Below the pieces are notes generated by a model, which ran no database searches, was not told where the DNA came from, and worked only from the letters and a program-made list of their open reading frames with translations. Both the position numbers and the translations under genes were made by a program. Shown here in pieces: positions 20,805 through 31,717 of a DNA stretch of 64,000 bases (position 1 is its first letter; every line of letters begins with the position of its first letter). The stretch covers positions 68,921 to 132,920 of the forward strand of contig KV424002.1 of the NCBI GenBank assembly GCA_001632435.1. Direction: 5' to 3'. The DNA is from Calocera cornea HHB12733. Its lineage: Eukaryota > Basidiomycota > Dacrymycetes > Dacrymycetales > Dacrymycetaceae.

Positions 20805-22985
20805 CTAATCATCCCTCTTACTACTCCCATTCCCCGCTCCAATCAACCCCTCCGTCTCCTCCCCAGCCGCGTGCTCATCCACCTCCGTCCTCCCCCGCCC
20901 CGGGCCCCCGCCTCCGGTCCTGGGCACGCCAGTACGCTCCCGCTCCTCCTCATCGTCCTCATCCCCGATCTCGAACACCACGTCCTGCCCCACTCCCGGG
21001 GAACCGGGCCGGCCGTGCTCCCCGTTGAGGTTGTCGGTCGAGTCGGCTTTGAGATGCCCCGCGCGCTCCATCGCGTCCAGGTCGTAGTCGTCTGCGTCCT
21101 GGGCGATCTCGTCGACGTTTGCTAGGCTACGGACGGGTTCTTGTCAGCGCAGTCCAGGGATTAGACGGGGATGGGGAAGCACGCACTATCGGTTATTGTC
21201 CGTCGGCCGCCAGATGAACGCGATGAGGCAGAACACGGCGAGGTACAGCAGTGCGAGCCAGCCATCGAGCAGCAGCCACCTCGTGCTCCACGAGTTGGAG
21301 GCATAGTCCTCCGCGAGCCTGTTGGAGAATGACAAGCTCGAGACGACGAAGAAGATGGACATGAGGACGACTGCGCCGAGGAGGATGCGGTACAGGCGCG
21401 TGAACATGGACAGCTTGTACCGCTGCTTGCGCGCGGCGAGCTCTTGGATCGTCCCGTTGAGCGCGTACATGATCCAGAGGAGGAAGATGGAGAGCGTGAA
21501 GGCGAGCGGGATCACGAATGCGAGAAGGAGGAAGATGGACGCGGTCTCGAGCGTCACTTCGACTGTGCCGACCGCATACACGACTGCGCATCACCCGTCA
21601 GCATACCGAGTAGGAGAGCAAGCAGAGGGATGTACCTCCGAAAATGAAATGCAGGCTGCTCAAGATCACACAGCGCGTCATGAGCTTGCCCAGGCTCTCC
21701 TTCGTCACCGTCAGACCGAGGGAGACGACCAGCAGGAGGAAGAAGGAGAGCGAGTTCCGGCCCGCGTCCAGGATCGCCACGACGATCAGGAACGCTGTGC
21801 TTGTGATTCCCGGCGGGTGGGCATTGAGGTAGCGGTAGTACCCTGTATGCATAAGCTCGCATCAGGCGCGTTAGGAAGCTGAGAGGTGGGATGGCGGCGC
21901 ACCCCACGAAGCGAGCATCTCGATGACGAGCAGGCCGATCAAGCTGGCGATGTAGTACTGCAGCGGGAGCAAGTCCTGCCGATGGCGGTAGCACATGCTC
22001 GCCCAGACAGCGCCGACGAGCGTGTACGCCCAGGTCATCCCGAGGTAGAAGCCGATCTTGGGGTACTCGGAGGCGGGGAGGAGGCCCGCGAAGGTGTTGC
22101 GGAAGAGGACCGTGCCTGTGAAGGCGGCGTGGTCGGCGGTCTCGGGCGTGAGAGGGTTCGATAGGAGCGTGATGGGTATCGTCCCTGCTTGCAGTTAGCA
22201 CATCCTAGGTAGGTCTGGAGGGGAGAAGGTGGGACGAACCGACGCAGTAGTACCCCTTGCGCGGGATGGTATAGTTGATCGGGGCGGTGTAGGGGATCAC
22301 GGACTGGCGCCTGGCCAGCGGGAGCCCGCGCCGGAGCAGGAAGGGTGACGAGTAGTTCTTGTCCTCCTCCGGGAGGTCCGGGAGCTCGCCGTCCGGCGGC
22401 AGCCAGAGATCTGACCCTCCCCCTGCATCCTCCTCCCCAGTGTATGGGACGAACGAGCCATTGCCCGAGAAGGTTATCCCAGACGTCCAGATCGTCGTCT
22501 CGTTCTGCGAGACCCCGGTGGGGAGGTCGACGATGAACTCGCCGAGGGTGGCGGAGGTGCAGAACCCGGCGTTTACTGCGTCGGACGTGCAGACGTATGT
22601 TTTCTGCTGGGACGCAGCGCATTAGTTAGGGGATTGGGTGATGTAATGAAGGGGCTAACAGGGAGGGAGTCGTCCGACTCGGAGGTGACCTTTCCGAGGT
22701 AGACGATGTCGGACCATTCGTATATGACCATTGCCATCTGCCCATGCGAGCCGGCATCAAAGGACACTACAAGCAGCCATGAGCTCCTCCGGCCCAGCAG
22801 AGCGTGGTATGACGCCTGTGCGCACCTTCTATATGCGCCTCCCCGCCCGCCCACATGCCCGAGCACACCTGGTGCAGGTCGTCCGTGTCGGAGATGGGCT
22901 CGCTGTACGCTGCCGCCCGCGCCGCCATGAGCCCCAGCAGGAGGGCCGACGCTGATATTCGCCGCATGCGTGTCCCGAGCGTCAT
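20805..22985 (-). CDS. PTM1: PTM1/GPR107-family seven-transmembrane protein
   Basis: Seven exons on the minus strand: 22985-22826, 22766-22660, 22603-22240, 22184-21903, 21842-21636, 21583-21187, 21126-20805 (1839 nt, 612 aa). A signal peptide ('ASALLLGLMAARAAA') is followed by a lumenal domain beginning 'CSGMWAGGEAHIEVSF' and 'GQMAMVIYEWSDIVYLG', then N-glycosylation sites and the membrane block: 'MTWAYTLVGAVWASMCYRH', 'IASLIGLLVIEMLASWG', 'STAFLIVVAILDAG' and further helices. This is the arrangement of Lung_7-TM_R proteins (yeast Ptm1, human GPR107/108), which act in Golgi/endosome traffic. The tail is acidic and Gly/Arg-rich. It shares a 254-bp divergent promoter with SNX4, another endosomal protein, which fits a common trafficking role but could be chance. 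Confidence 0.88.
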
Positions 22986-23239
22986 TCTGTGTTTTGAGCA
23001 CAACTGGGTGTTGTACAAGGAGGGTCGGTCGCACTGGCGGGTCTGCCGCTCTATTCCTGCCGCGGTGCCGTCGCGCAGCGGGCGCTGGATGCTTCTGCAT
23101 CGCCACCGAGCGTGGCATTGCGCGTCACGTTTCCCCCAGTAGGCTCGCAGCCACCGTGCACCGTGCCGGTCCCTCTCTCCCCTCCCTCCCGCTACCCCAC
23201 CACCTCCCCGGTGCTCTTGCTCAGCAGCGACCACCGCAC
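22986..23239. promoter_or_regulatory. Divergent promoter between PTM1-like and SNX4-like genes
   Basis: 254 bp between the two start codons. No individual element can be assigned with confidence. Confidence 0.6.
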
Positions 23240-25015
23240 ATGGAGGCCGACTCCGACTTCCAGTCCGTCCACTGGGACAACACCCCCGCCCTCGAAGAAG
23301 ACGCACAGCTCGGCTTCTCCCCCGTCGACCCGCGCCCCTCTTCCGCCGCAGCTGGCGCGCCCGCGCCCTCCCCCGGGTTCAGGACAGACTACGAGACGAC
23401 GGCGGACGATGCGGACCCGACCGTGCCCAAGTGGGACGGCTTCCTCAATGTGCACGTCGCGGACCCCGTCAAGGAGCTCGAGGGGACAAAGGACATGTAC
23501 ATCTCCTATGCTGTCAAGTCCCAGGTGCGTCTTATCACACCCACGGTCGCCATCGCTGGATGCGCAGGGCTGACAGCAGGGCAGACGAACCTCCCGTTCT
23601 TCCCCCAGCAGAGCATGAACGTCAGACGGCGATTCCAGGACTTTGTCTTCCTGTGGCAGCACCTGAGCCAGGACTTTGCAGCCTGCGTCGTCCCGCCGAT
23701 CCCAAGCAAGCACCGCTCGGAGTATGTGACTGGGGACCGGTTCAGCCCCGTGTTCGTCGAGAAGCGACGGCAAGAGTATGTTGCACACCCGGGAATGCCA
23801 TTGCGGTTAACTCACGCCGGACCATCGTAGACTCCAACGATTCTTGCAGCGCGTATCGAACAACCCCACCCTGTGCCGCTCGACGCTCCTCCGCTCTTTC
23901 CTCGACAGCTCCGAATGGTCCGTCTCGATGCACCAGCAAACCGCGCACCCCCCGGACCCGGAGGGCAAGACCTCCTTCTTCGACAGCATGACGGACACTT
24001 TGGTCAACTCCTTCTCCCGCATCCGCAAGGCCGACGAGCGCTTCATCGAGATGAAGGAGGGCATCGACCGGTTTGAGGAGGGGATGGGGAGCGTGGACCG
24101 CCTCTGGAGCCGCGCGAGGGCGAGGGAGAACGACCTGGCCGGCGACTATCATGATATGGCTGTGGGCGTGCAGGGCTTGGGCTTCCTCGAGAGCGGGATC
24201 ACGGAGCAGCTGAACCATTTTGCGAACACGCTGCTCGAGTACTCGTCCTTGATCAAGCATAACGTGCGTCCCCCTCCCCCTCTCTCACCTCACCGCCTCG
24301 AACCGACGCAGAACCTGGGCTGATACGTTCCCTCTGTGCAGGTGACCCGCACACAAGACCCCTTCCTAGCGCACCTGCACTCCCTCCAATCCTACACGGC
24401 CATGTCCCGCACCCTCCTAAAGCTGCGGGACCAAAAGCAGCTCGACTTTGAGGACACGGCCGAGTACCTGTCGAATGCGCAGCAGGAGCGCGACAGGCTC
24501 GCGGCGATCCGGGAGGGCCACCCCGGGACGCGGGCAGGCGGGATCGGCGCTGTTGGGGGGTACCTGCGGGAGAGGGTGGACGCGCTCAGGGGGCTGGACG
24601 ACGATCGCGCAAGGGTGGAGAGGATGCGCAAGCTCGATGTGAAGATCAAGGATGTTAGTACTCCCCCTTTCCCCTTCCCCATTCTGCCGCATGCGCACTG
24701 TGCTGACGCGCGGCGCAACGCAGCTCCAAGCAGAGGTCAAGAAAGTGCAGGACGTGTCCGAGGCGTTCAACGACGAGACGCTGCGCGAGCAGGCCATCTT
24801 CCAGGCGTCCAAGCAGGCCGAGATGAAGGAGATGCTCGGTAAGGTCGCCGAGGGCAATATCGAGATGTATCAACAGGTGCGCATGCCACACCCACAACCT
24901 GCACTACGCATGCATGCATGTCGTCAGTATGAGTTGGTTGCTAACACCCGGGCAGGCAATCGAGGAGTGGGACGCGATAATACCCATGCTGCAGCGGATC
25001 CGCGTCGATGTCTAG
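23240..25015 (+). CDS. SNX4: Sorting nexin 4 / Atg24 homologue (PX-BAR)
   Basis: Six exons: 23240-23524, 23585-23775, 23831-24263, 24342-24653, 24724-24876, 24956-25015 (1434 nt, 477 aa). An acidic N-terminus precedes a PX domain (about 75-190) with 'VRRRFQDFVFLWQHL' and the proline-rich 'VVPPIPSKHR' phosphoinositide-binding segment, then a BAR-type coiled coil (about 230-470) opening 'FFDSMTDTLVNSFSRIRKAD' in the linker. This matches Snx4/Atg24, which binds PI3P on endosomes and works with Snx41/Snx42 in recycling and selective autophagy. Exon joins were fixed by family sequence, for example 'VKSQ|TNLPFF' and 'RRQE|LQRFLQR'. Confidence 0.9.
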
Positions 25016-25210
25016 CGGGGTCGACTTCTTATTGGTTGGTTGGGTGGTTAGAGACTGATACTGCGGTGCTGCCCCATGCGCGAGCCTTGTACCATACTTT
25101 TTGCAATTGCATGATTCTTGTCCCATTCCCACTACTGAATCACCCAGGAACGGGAAAGCAAAGCAAATGGAAAGGCAGGGAGGGGAAGGGCAGGAAATGA
25201 CAGGAAACGC

Positions 25211-26096
25211 TCATCCAACGGGAATAGCGTTGACACCGCTGGCCGCCGGCCGGCGCGGCCTGTCCATCTTGGGCCTGCTCTCCCTCGCCTTGGCTTCCTC
25301 CCTCCTCCACTCCTTCCTCCCCTCCTTCGCCTCCGGCCTCCCCTCAACCGCATATTCCCTGAGCCTCTCCGCCGCCTGCTTCCGCTTTGCATCGAGCTTC
25401 TCCCTCCTTCCCTCGCCCCTGCCCCCGCCCCCAACAGTAAGCTCGACATTGATCAGCTTCCCGCCGAGGTTCGACCGGTGCAGCTTGAGCGCCCCCTGCA
25501 GCGAGGCAGAGTCGCGGAACTCGAGGAACGCGAAGATTTTTGCACGGCCCTGGGCTGCTTGGGCGGCGGGCGGCTGCTGCTGGCCGGGCTTGGGAGCCGC
25601 GGGGAGCCGCAGGCGGATGCTGGGCGTCGAGGGGAGGGCGGAGAAGTGCGCAGAGATTTGCGCTTCGGTTATGGATTTGGGGAGGTTTCCTAGTAGATAC
25701 ATCAGTATTCATATATAGAACATAGATCATACCGGGCGGTAACATACCGACAAACAGGATATACCGCTTCTTGGACTTGTCGCCGCCCTTCTTCGCGGGC
25801 TGCTGCTCCCCGTCCGCCTTCGTATCCCCATCCACGGCAGCCCCGTCCACAGCCTTCCTCTTCTTCTTCGTATTCTCCTCCCCGTCATCCTCTGCCCTCT
25901 TTCGTTTCTTTCCTGTCTCCGGATTGACAGACTTTGCCGGTACAGCTTTGGGTCGTTCCTCAACGGCGGCAGGCTCGTCGTCGAGTGTTTCCGCCTCCGG
26001 AACCTCCTGAAGCTCCGCCTCTGCGGGCTTGTTGCGCCGGCCTTGTCGGAACTGAAGAGCTTTGCGCTGCTTTTTCGTGAGCTTTTGTCCCTCCAT
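25211..26096 (-). CDS. NOP6: NOP6-like nucleolar RRM protein
   Basis: Two exons on the minus strand: 26096-25748 and 25689-25211 (828 nt, 275 aa); 58-bp intron 25747-25690 with GTATGT donor and CTAG acceptor. The Lys-rich start ('KLTKKQRKALQFRQGR') and acidic/Lys-rich N-terminal half are typical of nucleolar proteins. The splice joins 'YILFVG' to 'NLPKS', making the RNP2 of a single RRM; RNP1 is 'KIFAFLEF'. The C-terminus is basic ('RREKLDAKRKQAAERLREYA'). Overall this fits yeast Nop6, a small-subunit ribosome-biogenesis RNA-binding protein. It converges on SNX4 with 195 bp between stop codons. Confidence 0.82.
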
Positions 26097-26318
26097 GTCT
26101 AAATGTCGTCGTAAAGAGGTGAATGCAATGCAGGGGGGAGAAAGACTGTCGTTGTCGGTGCCGCAGGGGTCCAGGCGAAGTGATAATTTGGCAGGAACCC
26201 GGAGCCAAATAGCGAGCGCTTCTTTCCTCGCTGACCACCTGCTTGTTGGTCTTCTGACAAACACTGAATCAACGTCTTTGTCTTCTTACTTGCCAGCTGG
26301 AGTAACAATGCGGGGATA

Positions 26319-26343
26319 TACGGAAGCCTTTCGCGGACAGCTT
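26319..26343 (+). repeat. Left terminal inverted repeat
   Basis: 25 bp, exact reverse complement of 27615-27639; preceded by GGGATA. Confidence 0.85.
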
Positions 26344-27614
26344 CGCCTCAGCCAATCAGCGGGCCAGAAAGGCTTGGTAAGCGCTTGGACCCCAGGGTGC
26401 CTTGCGCGACGCGGACCTTCCACTGCCCTAGGGGCAGGGAAATGGAAGCAAAAGGGATAGTAATAATTCACACACTTAATCTATATCGCATGCAGCACTT
26501 TGTGCATAGTTGTCACTTCAATTGAGGGATTCAGATGTCAATACTTATAAAAGCTATATAGACTAACTATCAAAATATATAGCCAAAAAATGGAATAAAA
26601 TTACACAATTGAATACTGTGCATGTCAGAGTGACCCTGGGTCTGTGTCAGGGGACACCCCATTTTGCCATGCACAATTGATCAAGATGCTGAGGCAAGGG
26701 AGACCACTAACCCTCCGGACCCCAAGGGAGGAATTGCCATGGTTGAGTGGCAATGAGACCCAACATTGCTCAGGTATCCTAGGTTGCCAGAGGCAACACA
26801 AAGGTGCGCCATTTGGGAAATGGAGAAGGTTGGTGAGTGTCAGGGAACACCAAATTTGCCCCAACTTCAGATAGATTGGCACAGGATTAGGTAAGGCTAA
26901 GCAAGGCTGTGACCCTTTGGCTGTGCGGGGCAGTACTCGGCTGTGTTTGGATGAGCAATGCTGTGGTCAGCAGTGCTTCAGGCAGTGTTGGGTCTCACTT
27001 TGGAGTGTTTGGGAGAAGCTGAGGCTATGTTCACTCTTTTCGTATATAACATTCGGTACCTTCGGTAGCTTCTCCTTAGATCTGATCTCTGAGGAATCTC
27101 CATAGTCTTGTGAGAAAGCCTGGTCATCACATCCGTCCTCCCCCTCCAAACATCCGAACTCTCTCCGAACTCTGCTTGCTTCATCCGAACTACCTTTGAT
27201 GTCCCACGGATCTCCTAGTTGGACTTACAAAGGGTACGATTGGTTGGTTCTTGGATACTGTCAGCCACGACCTCCCCCGAATCCCTCGTCTTCGGTCTCT
27301 TCGACTCAGTCAGGTTTAGTCGGCAGCCTTGCTAGACTGTGTGCCCTCACACATCCCCTAACCCATGACCTGGGGATTTCCTATCAGATGTGATATACCC
27401 AGATAATATTTCATAGTGTATTAGCATTCACAAATATGCCTGCCTATATACTGCACTACAATAATGCATGCTGATAATCAATAAATATGAGATGTGTCAC
27501 ACCCCAGGTACCACCATTGCCATAAATTGCTCCCATTTTACTTCCATTTGAAGTGCACCCTATTCTGCCCAGTGCTCAGCCCGCGCCGCAGCGCGGGGTC
27601 TGAGGACCCTAAGC

Positions 27615-27639
27615 AAGCTGTCCGCGAAAGGCTTCCGTA
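27615..27639 (-). repeat. Right terminal inverted repeat
   Basis: 25 bp, exact reverse complement of 26319-26343; followed by GGGATA. Just inside it, 27577-27606 can form a GC-rich hairpin (CTCAGCCCGCGC...GCGGGGTCTGAG). Confidence 0.85.
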
Positions 27640-28044
27640 GGGATACTACTGTCTACCAATAATAGCTGGTAATGCCTCTCCCGGCCCTCTCGCCCGGCCC
27701 GCTCCACCTTTGTGTCTTCTCTTGCCGTCGATGACCGTCCTCTACGGTCCGACTATATTCGCGTCTCCACTCGTGCATGACCGTGCAAAGAACCTGGTGA
27801 TTCCGGAAGTGGTCGGTGAAAGATCGGAAAAGTGCCCATCTTGGGCATCTATGTTGTGTCTTGCTGCATAAGGAAGGCGGAAAGACGGCTCGCCGCTGCA
27901 ATTCGGACTTCCTGCCCTGAGGTCGTCTCACGCGCTCTGTCCGCTGGCATGCCTGCCACGGGAGGGAATGGTACTTAAGCCGGACGATGAGGACAATAAA
28001 CTTGCTCTGTCGTTGTATCCAGATCAGCCCTCGTCTCCGCCGCC

Positions 28045-29989
28045 ATGTTGAAGCTCCTTGCATCGGCAGCGCTCCTGGCGATCATAGCCTGGGCCCAAAT
28101 ACCCTTCAATGATCCGCTCGTAGTCAACACTACGTCCGGCATGATCCGGGGCTACCTGGACGCCACCACGACCGATGTGAACCTCTACAAGTGGTACGGC
28201 GTTCACTTTGCCGAGTCGACGGCCGGAGCGAACCGCTGGAAGGCGCCTCAGGCATACGCCTACCGAGAGGGCATCACCAATACCACGGCTTTCGGCGCGG
28301 CTTGCATGCAGGGGCGTGCGAATGGAGGAAACGGGACGCAGGTCCAGAGCGAGGACTGCCTGTTCCTCAACATCGTTGCTCCGGTCGGAGCGACCAATCT
28401 TCCGGTTTACATCTACACCTTGTGAGTGCTGTCCACCTCGTCGACGATGAATTGGCTGACATGCGATCAGCGGTGGTGGATTCGACAGCAACGCCGCATC
28501 CGACCCGAAGATCGATGGTTCCTGGCTGGCATCTCGCGGCATCGTGTATGTCAGCTACAACTACCGCGTCTCGCTCTGGGCCTGGCCGCACGCCGCCGAG
28601 ATTGCCGAGGCGGGCGAGACCCAGAATTTCGGACTGCTCGACAATCGCGCAGCCGTCGAGTGGGTGAGGGACAACATCGCCGCATTCGGGGGAGATCCTA
28701 CTAAGATGACGCTCGGAGGTGAGTATCTTATCAGATGCTGGACTGCCCTCTGATATTCTGTAGGTGAATCTGTCGGCGCTGAGATGACCAACATGTACAT
28801 GTCGGCATACCCGACCGACCCGATCGTCCGTGCGGCCATCATGCAGAGTGCTGACAGTAAGATCCGCGCTAGTATGTATTACTGTTACAATCTAATCCAT
28901 GCGACAGCCTCTCAGCCGATGTGGCCGCTCGGTAACCAGCTCATTCCGATCTCCCAGAACCTGTCCTGCACGACCGGCCCTGGTCAGCTCGACTGCCTCC
29001 GATCCAAGGACGCCTTCGCTCTCCAGGCCATCCTGCTCTCTTCCGGCGCTCAGTTCCAGCCTGTCATCGACAATATCACCGTCTTCCAGGACTATGTCCG
29101 CCTTACTGTCACCGGGCAGACTGCTCGCATCCCGTTGCTCATCGGGAACAACAAGGTTGGCGATAGGACACACCTGAGGTTCCAGATGCTGACATATCTC
29201 AGGATGAGGGTCAGACCATCGTGAATGGAGAACCTACGTCTTACACCAACGAAACGGCCTACATGTTTGTTCTATGACTCCTGTAAGGATCATCTGCTGA
29301 CTTCCGCCCCAGTAAGACCAACAACTTCAACTTCCCGATGGCGAACACTGACGCGGTCCTGTCCCTGTACCCCTATCCTTCGGCCCAGTATCCCAGTATC
29401 ATCAATGCCACTGCTGCGATGTGGCGTGACGCGCACATGATCTGCTTGTCCAGCAATCTCGCAATGTGGAGAACCCAACTTCTCAAACTGCCGGTCTTCC
29501 GGTACCAATTCGCCATGGTCGCTGACAACCTGAGTGGACAGGGTGCTAGCATTGGCACGTATCACGGGGAAGATATCCAGTTTGTTATGGGGTATGTACA
29601 TCCAATCATGCCCCGGAGTGTTCTTAATGGCTGGGCAGTACCATGTACACCTGGGCTGACCAAGCGCCCTATATTCCGGCGACGCCTTACGAGTTGAATG
29701 TTTCCGACTACATGGTCACCGCCTGGACCAACTTTATCAAGAGTACGTCCCATGCGGCGTGGAGATAGCCCCGTCTCATGTAATTTTAGATCCGGAACTC
29801 GGCCCGCAGATCGAGGGTTGGAGGCAGTACGACCCGTCCGATCCGACAAGTCTCGCTGTCCTTGGTGTTTCCGCTACAGGTGCTCTTCCTGGCAACACCA
29901 CACAGATCGACTCCACATGCCAGTACTGGAACCAGGTACTGCCTCTGTTCCCGAGGACGTACCCAGCCTGTGGCTCTTGGACATGCTAA
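28045..29989 (+). CDS. Secreted type-B carboxylesterase/lipase
   Basis: Eight exons: 28045-28421, 28471-28718, 28764-28856, 28908-29155, 29203-29264, 29313-29591, 29639-29742, 29790-29989 (1611 nt, 536 aa). Signal peptide 'LLASAALLAIIAWAQ'. Family signatures: 'SEDCLFLNI' (type-B signature), oxyanion 'GGGFDSNAA', nucleophile-elbow 'LGGESVGAE' (Ser about 211; the usual GESAGG is GESVGA here), acidic residue in 'NNKDEG' (about 324) and catalytic His in 'GTYHGEDIQF' (about 427). The nucleophile elbow and the acid site are each rebuilt by a splice, which supports the intron calls. Product should be a secreted esterase acting on esters or lipids outside the cell. Many N-glycosylation sites. It lies between the TIR element and the dead epoxide hydrolases. 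Confidence 0.9.
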
Positions 29990-30048
29990 GCACAGATCCT
30001 TGGCCCGTAGTCGTTTTGCAATAAAGTTGATCTTTTCAAAAGCCTGTC

Positions 30049-31156
30049 CTAAGCGTCCCAATTCAATGAAACCGATTCGCGGATGTCCCACACAAAGCGC
30101 CTCAGGCTGCTCCAGAGCAGCGAAGTGACCACCCGCTGGGTGGCCTACAACGGCATCAGACAGTTCAAACGGAGGAAGATCCCACAACGTACACTTATAG
30201 AATACAACGTCCGCAAATCTCTTGCTCCATCGTTCAGGCGAATACAGTATATCGTAACGAAAGGCGCTGATTGCGGTCTTTCCATGCTTCTGCCCCGGAA
30301 GCCTGGTGCTTACTCCGTGCCGATTCTCGTAGTATGTCAACGCGGAGGTGTGAAACGTGCCTTTCAAGTGGTATAGGGCGGCTGTGTCAACGATTTCCTC
30401 CAAAGGAAGAGGATGATTGTTGTCGACCCAACCGTGGTACTTCTCCCCAATCCAGGAGAGCGTCCCGAGTGGTGAATCATATAAGGCATAGCCTACTGTA
30501 GTAGACTGGAGAGGCATTGGCACAGAGCAAACGTGGAAGGCAAAAGATGAGCCCTACCTTTGTCTCCATCATCTGGGCATATGCTACACCATCTCGCTTC
30601 AAAACTATATCAACACCGGTGTAAATGCCGTTCGTGCTCTCTCACGTGGAAGGCCTCGCTATGCTCTATCCGAGAAATCTCGTCTTGCGAGTAAATCCAT
30701 GACTTCGCAGATGCATCCAGGCCGAAGGGCAAATATGAAATTGCTGTCCTCAGCAAATTCTCAAGAGTCGACGAAGGGTAAGAGAAGTTGTTGTAATGCC
30801 TGAACGTCGGATGAGTCTTCCCTCACTCATAAGCGAACTATATCTACGCTAGCTTGCAGTTCTGTCCATGGTTCACGCTCAATGCCCGAAGTATGCCAGA
30901 TGACTACATGTCGATCTCGACCGTATAGTGCTTATACTGCTCCAGCTTTCTCAAGAGGCGGTCGAAGCTCCACTCCTCCTCCCAGTAGGTCTTGAGCGAG
31001 CGCAAGTACGACAGCGTGATGCCACGCTGCCAAGTATCATCGAGGATGGGCAGATCGGGTAGACGAGCGTCCCGCAGGAGGCGCAGCGCACGGTCGACAT
31101 TCTTTTCTGAGAAGGCCAGGCAGGTCCGACGCGGCGATCGGTCTGGGGACAGACAT
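30049..31156 (-). pseudogene. Epoxide hydrolase relic A (core deleted)
   Basis: Minus strand. An ATG at 31156 starts 'MSVPRPIAASDLPGL', then a frameshift is needed to reach 'VDRALRLLRDARLP' and 'YWEEEWSFDRLL' of the EHN domain. Sequence passes from 'HYTVEID' near 30926 almost directly to 'YPSSTLENLLRTAISYLPFG', so the whole HGWP and GGDWG core is missing. The 3' part (30523-30070) is well kept: 'GYALYDSPLGTLSWIGEKYHGW', 'HLKGTFHTSALTYYENR', 'GGHFAALEQPE'. A further frameshift precedes 'DIRESVSLNWDA' and the final TAG (30051-30049). Without nucleophile and oxyanion hole it cannot code an active hydrolase. Closest visible relative is relic B, not the intact plus-strand copies. Confidence 0.85.
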
Positions 31157-31717
31157 TTCCAGTGGGATTACAAAGAAGATAGATGGATGGGAAGCACGGG
31201 CGGGCCGTGGGTGTAAGTTCGGCCCGTGTATAAGTAGCAGCTGGTGGACGCGTCTCGAGTGAATGATGACTCCTCAGGACGAGACAATATTGATCACATA
31301 TTGCGCCTTCCAGCTGACAAACTCAGTTTCTCATCAATGACTCTCTTCCTCACACCATGAGACAAAAAAGAGTCTCACAGTCGTGATGTCTGTTTCCGTC
31401 ACGAGGGGCGTGTGAAAGCGGCAAGGCAAACGTAACTCGCTAACTTATCGGGTGCGGCAAAACAAACCTTCTCGACCTTCAGACGCTCTCTGTGTTCTCA
31501 CAAATCCATTCTAAAAATCTCACAAACGGTCGAGAATGATTTCAGCAGGAAATGCGGAAGAATTTGGTGCGAACCAAAGTGGAACAACCTTCATCATGCG
31601 GCAGGTTCTGTCCGAGGATGTATGTACCAGTACTAGTCTGCGGTTCTTGGGCCTAAGTACTACGTTTAGCATGTGGTCAGCCGTGTTGCAATAAACTGTC
31701 CGTTTTGATTGATCGTA

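Larger units (their letters stand above)
26319..27639. mobile_element. Non-autonomous TIR element with target-site duplication
   Basis: 1321 bp bounded by perfect 25-bp terminal inverted repeats (26319-26343 and 27615-27639; outer end TACGGAAGCCTTTCGC) and a 6-bp direct duplication GGGATA immediately outside (26313-26318 and 27640-27645). No ORF over 85 codons inside, so it has no transposase of its own. The left interior (26460-26620) is AT-rich, unlike its surroundings. The interior has an imperfect direct repeat, TGTCAGGGGACACC near 26646 and TGTCAGGGAACACC near 26839, and a TATA-containing segment near 27044, so another element such as a solo LTR might be nested. It lies in the promoter space between the divergent NOP6-like and carboxylesterase genes. 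Family not assigned; a 6-bp duplication is not diagnostic. Confidence 0.75.

Noticed and set aside
29786..30523. Reading the minus-strand open frame as an intact epoxide hydrolase
   Set aside because: It lacks EHN, HGWP and GGDW parts; its end runs past a frameshift into the esterase 3' exon.
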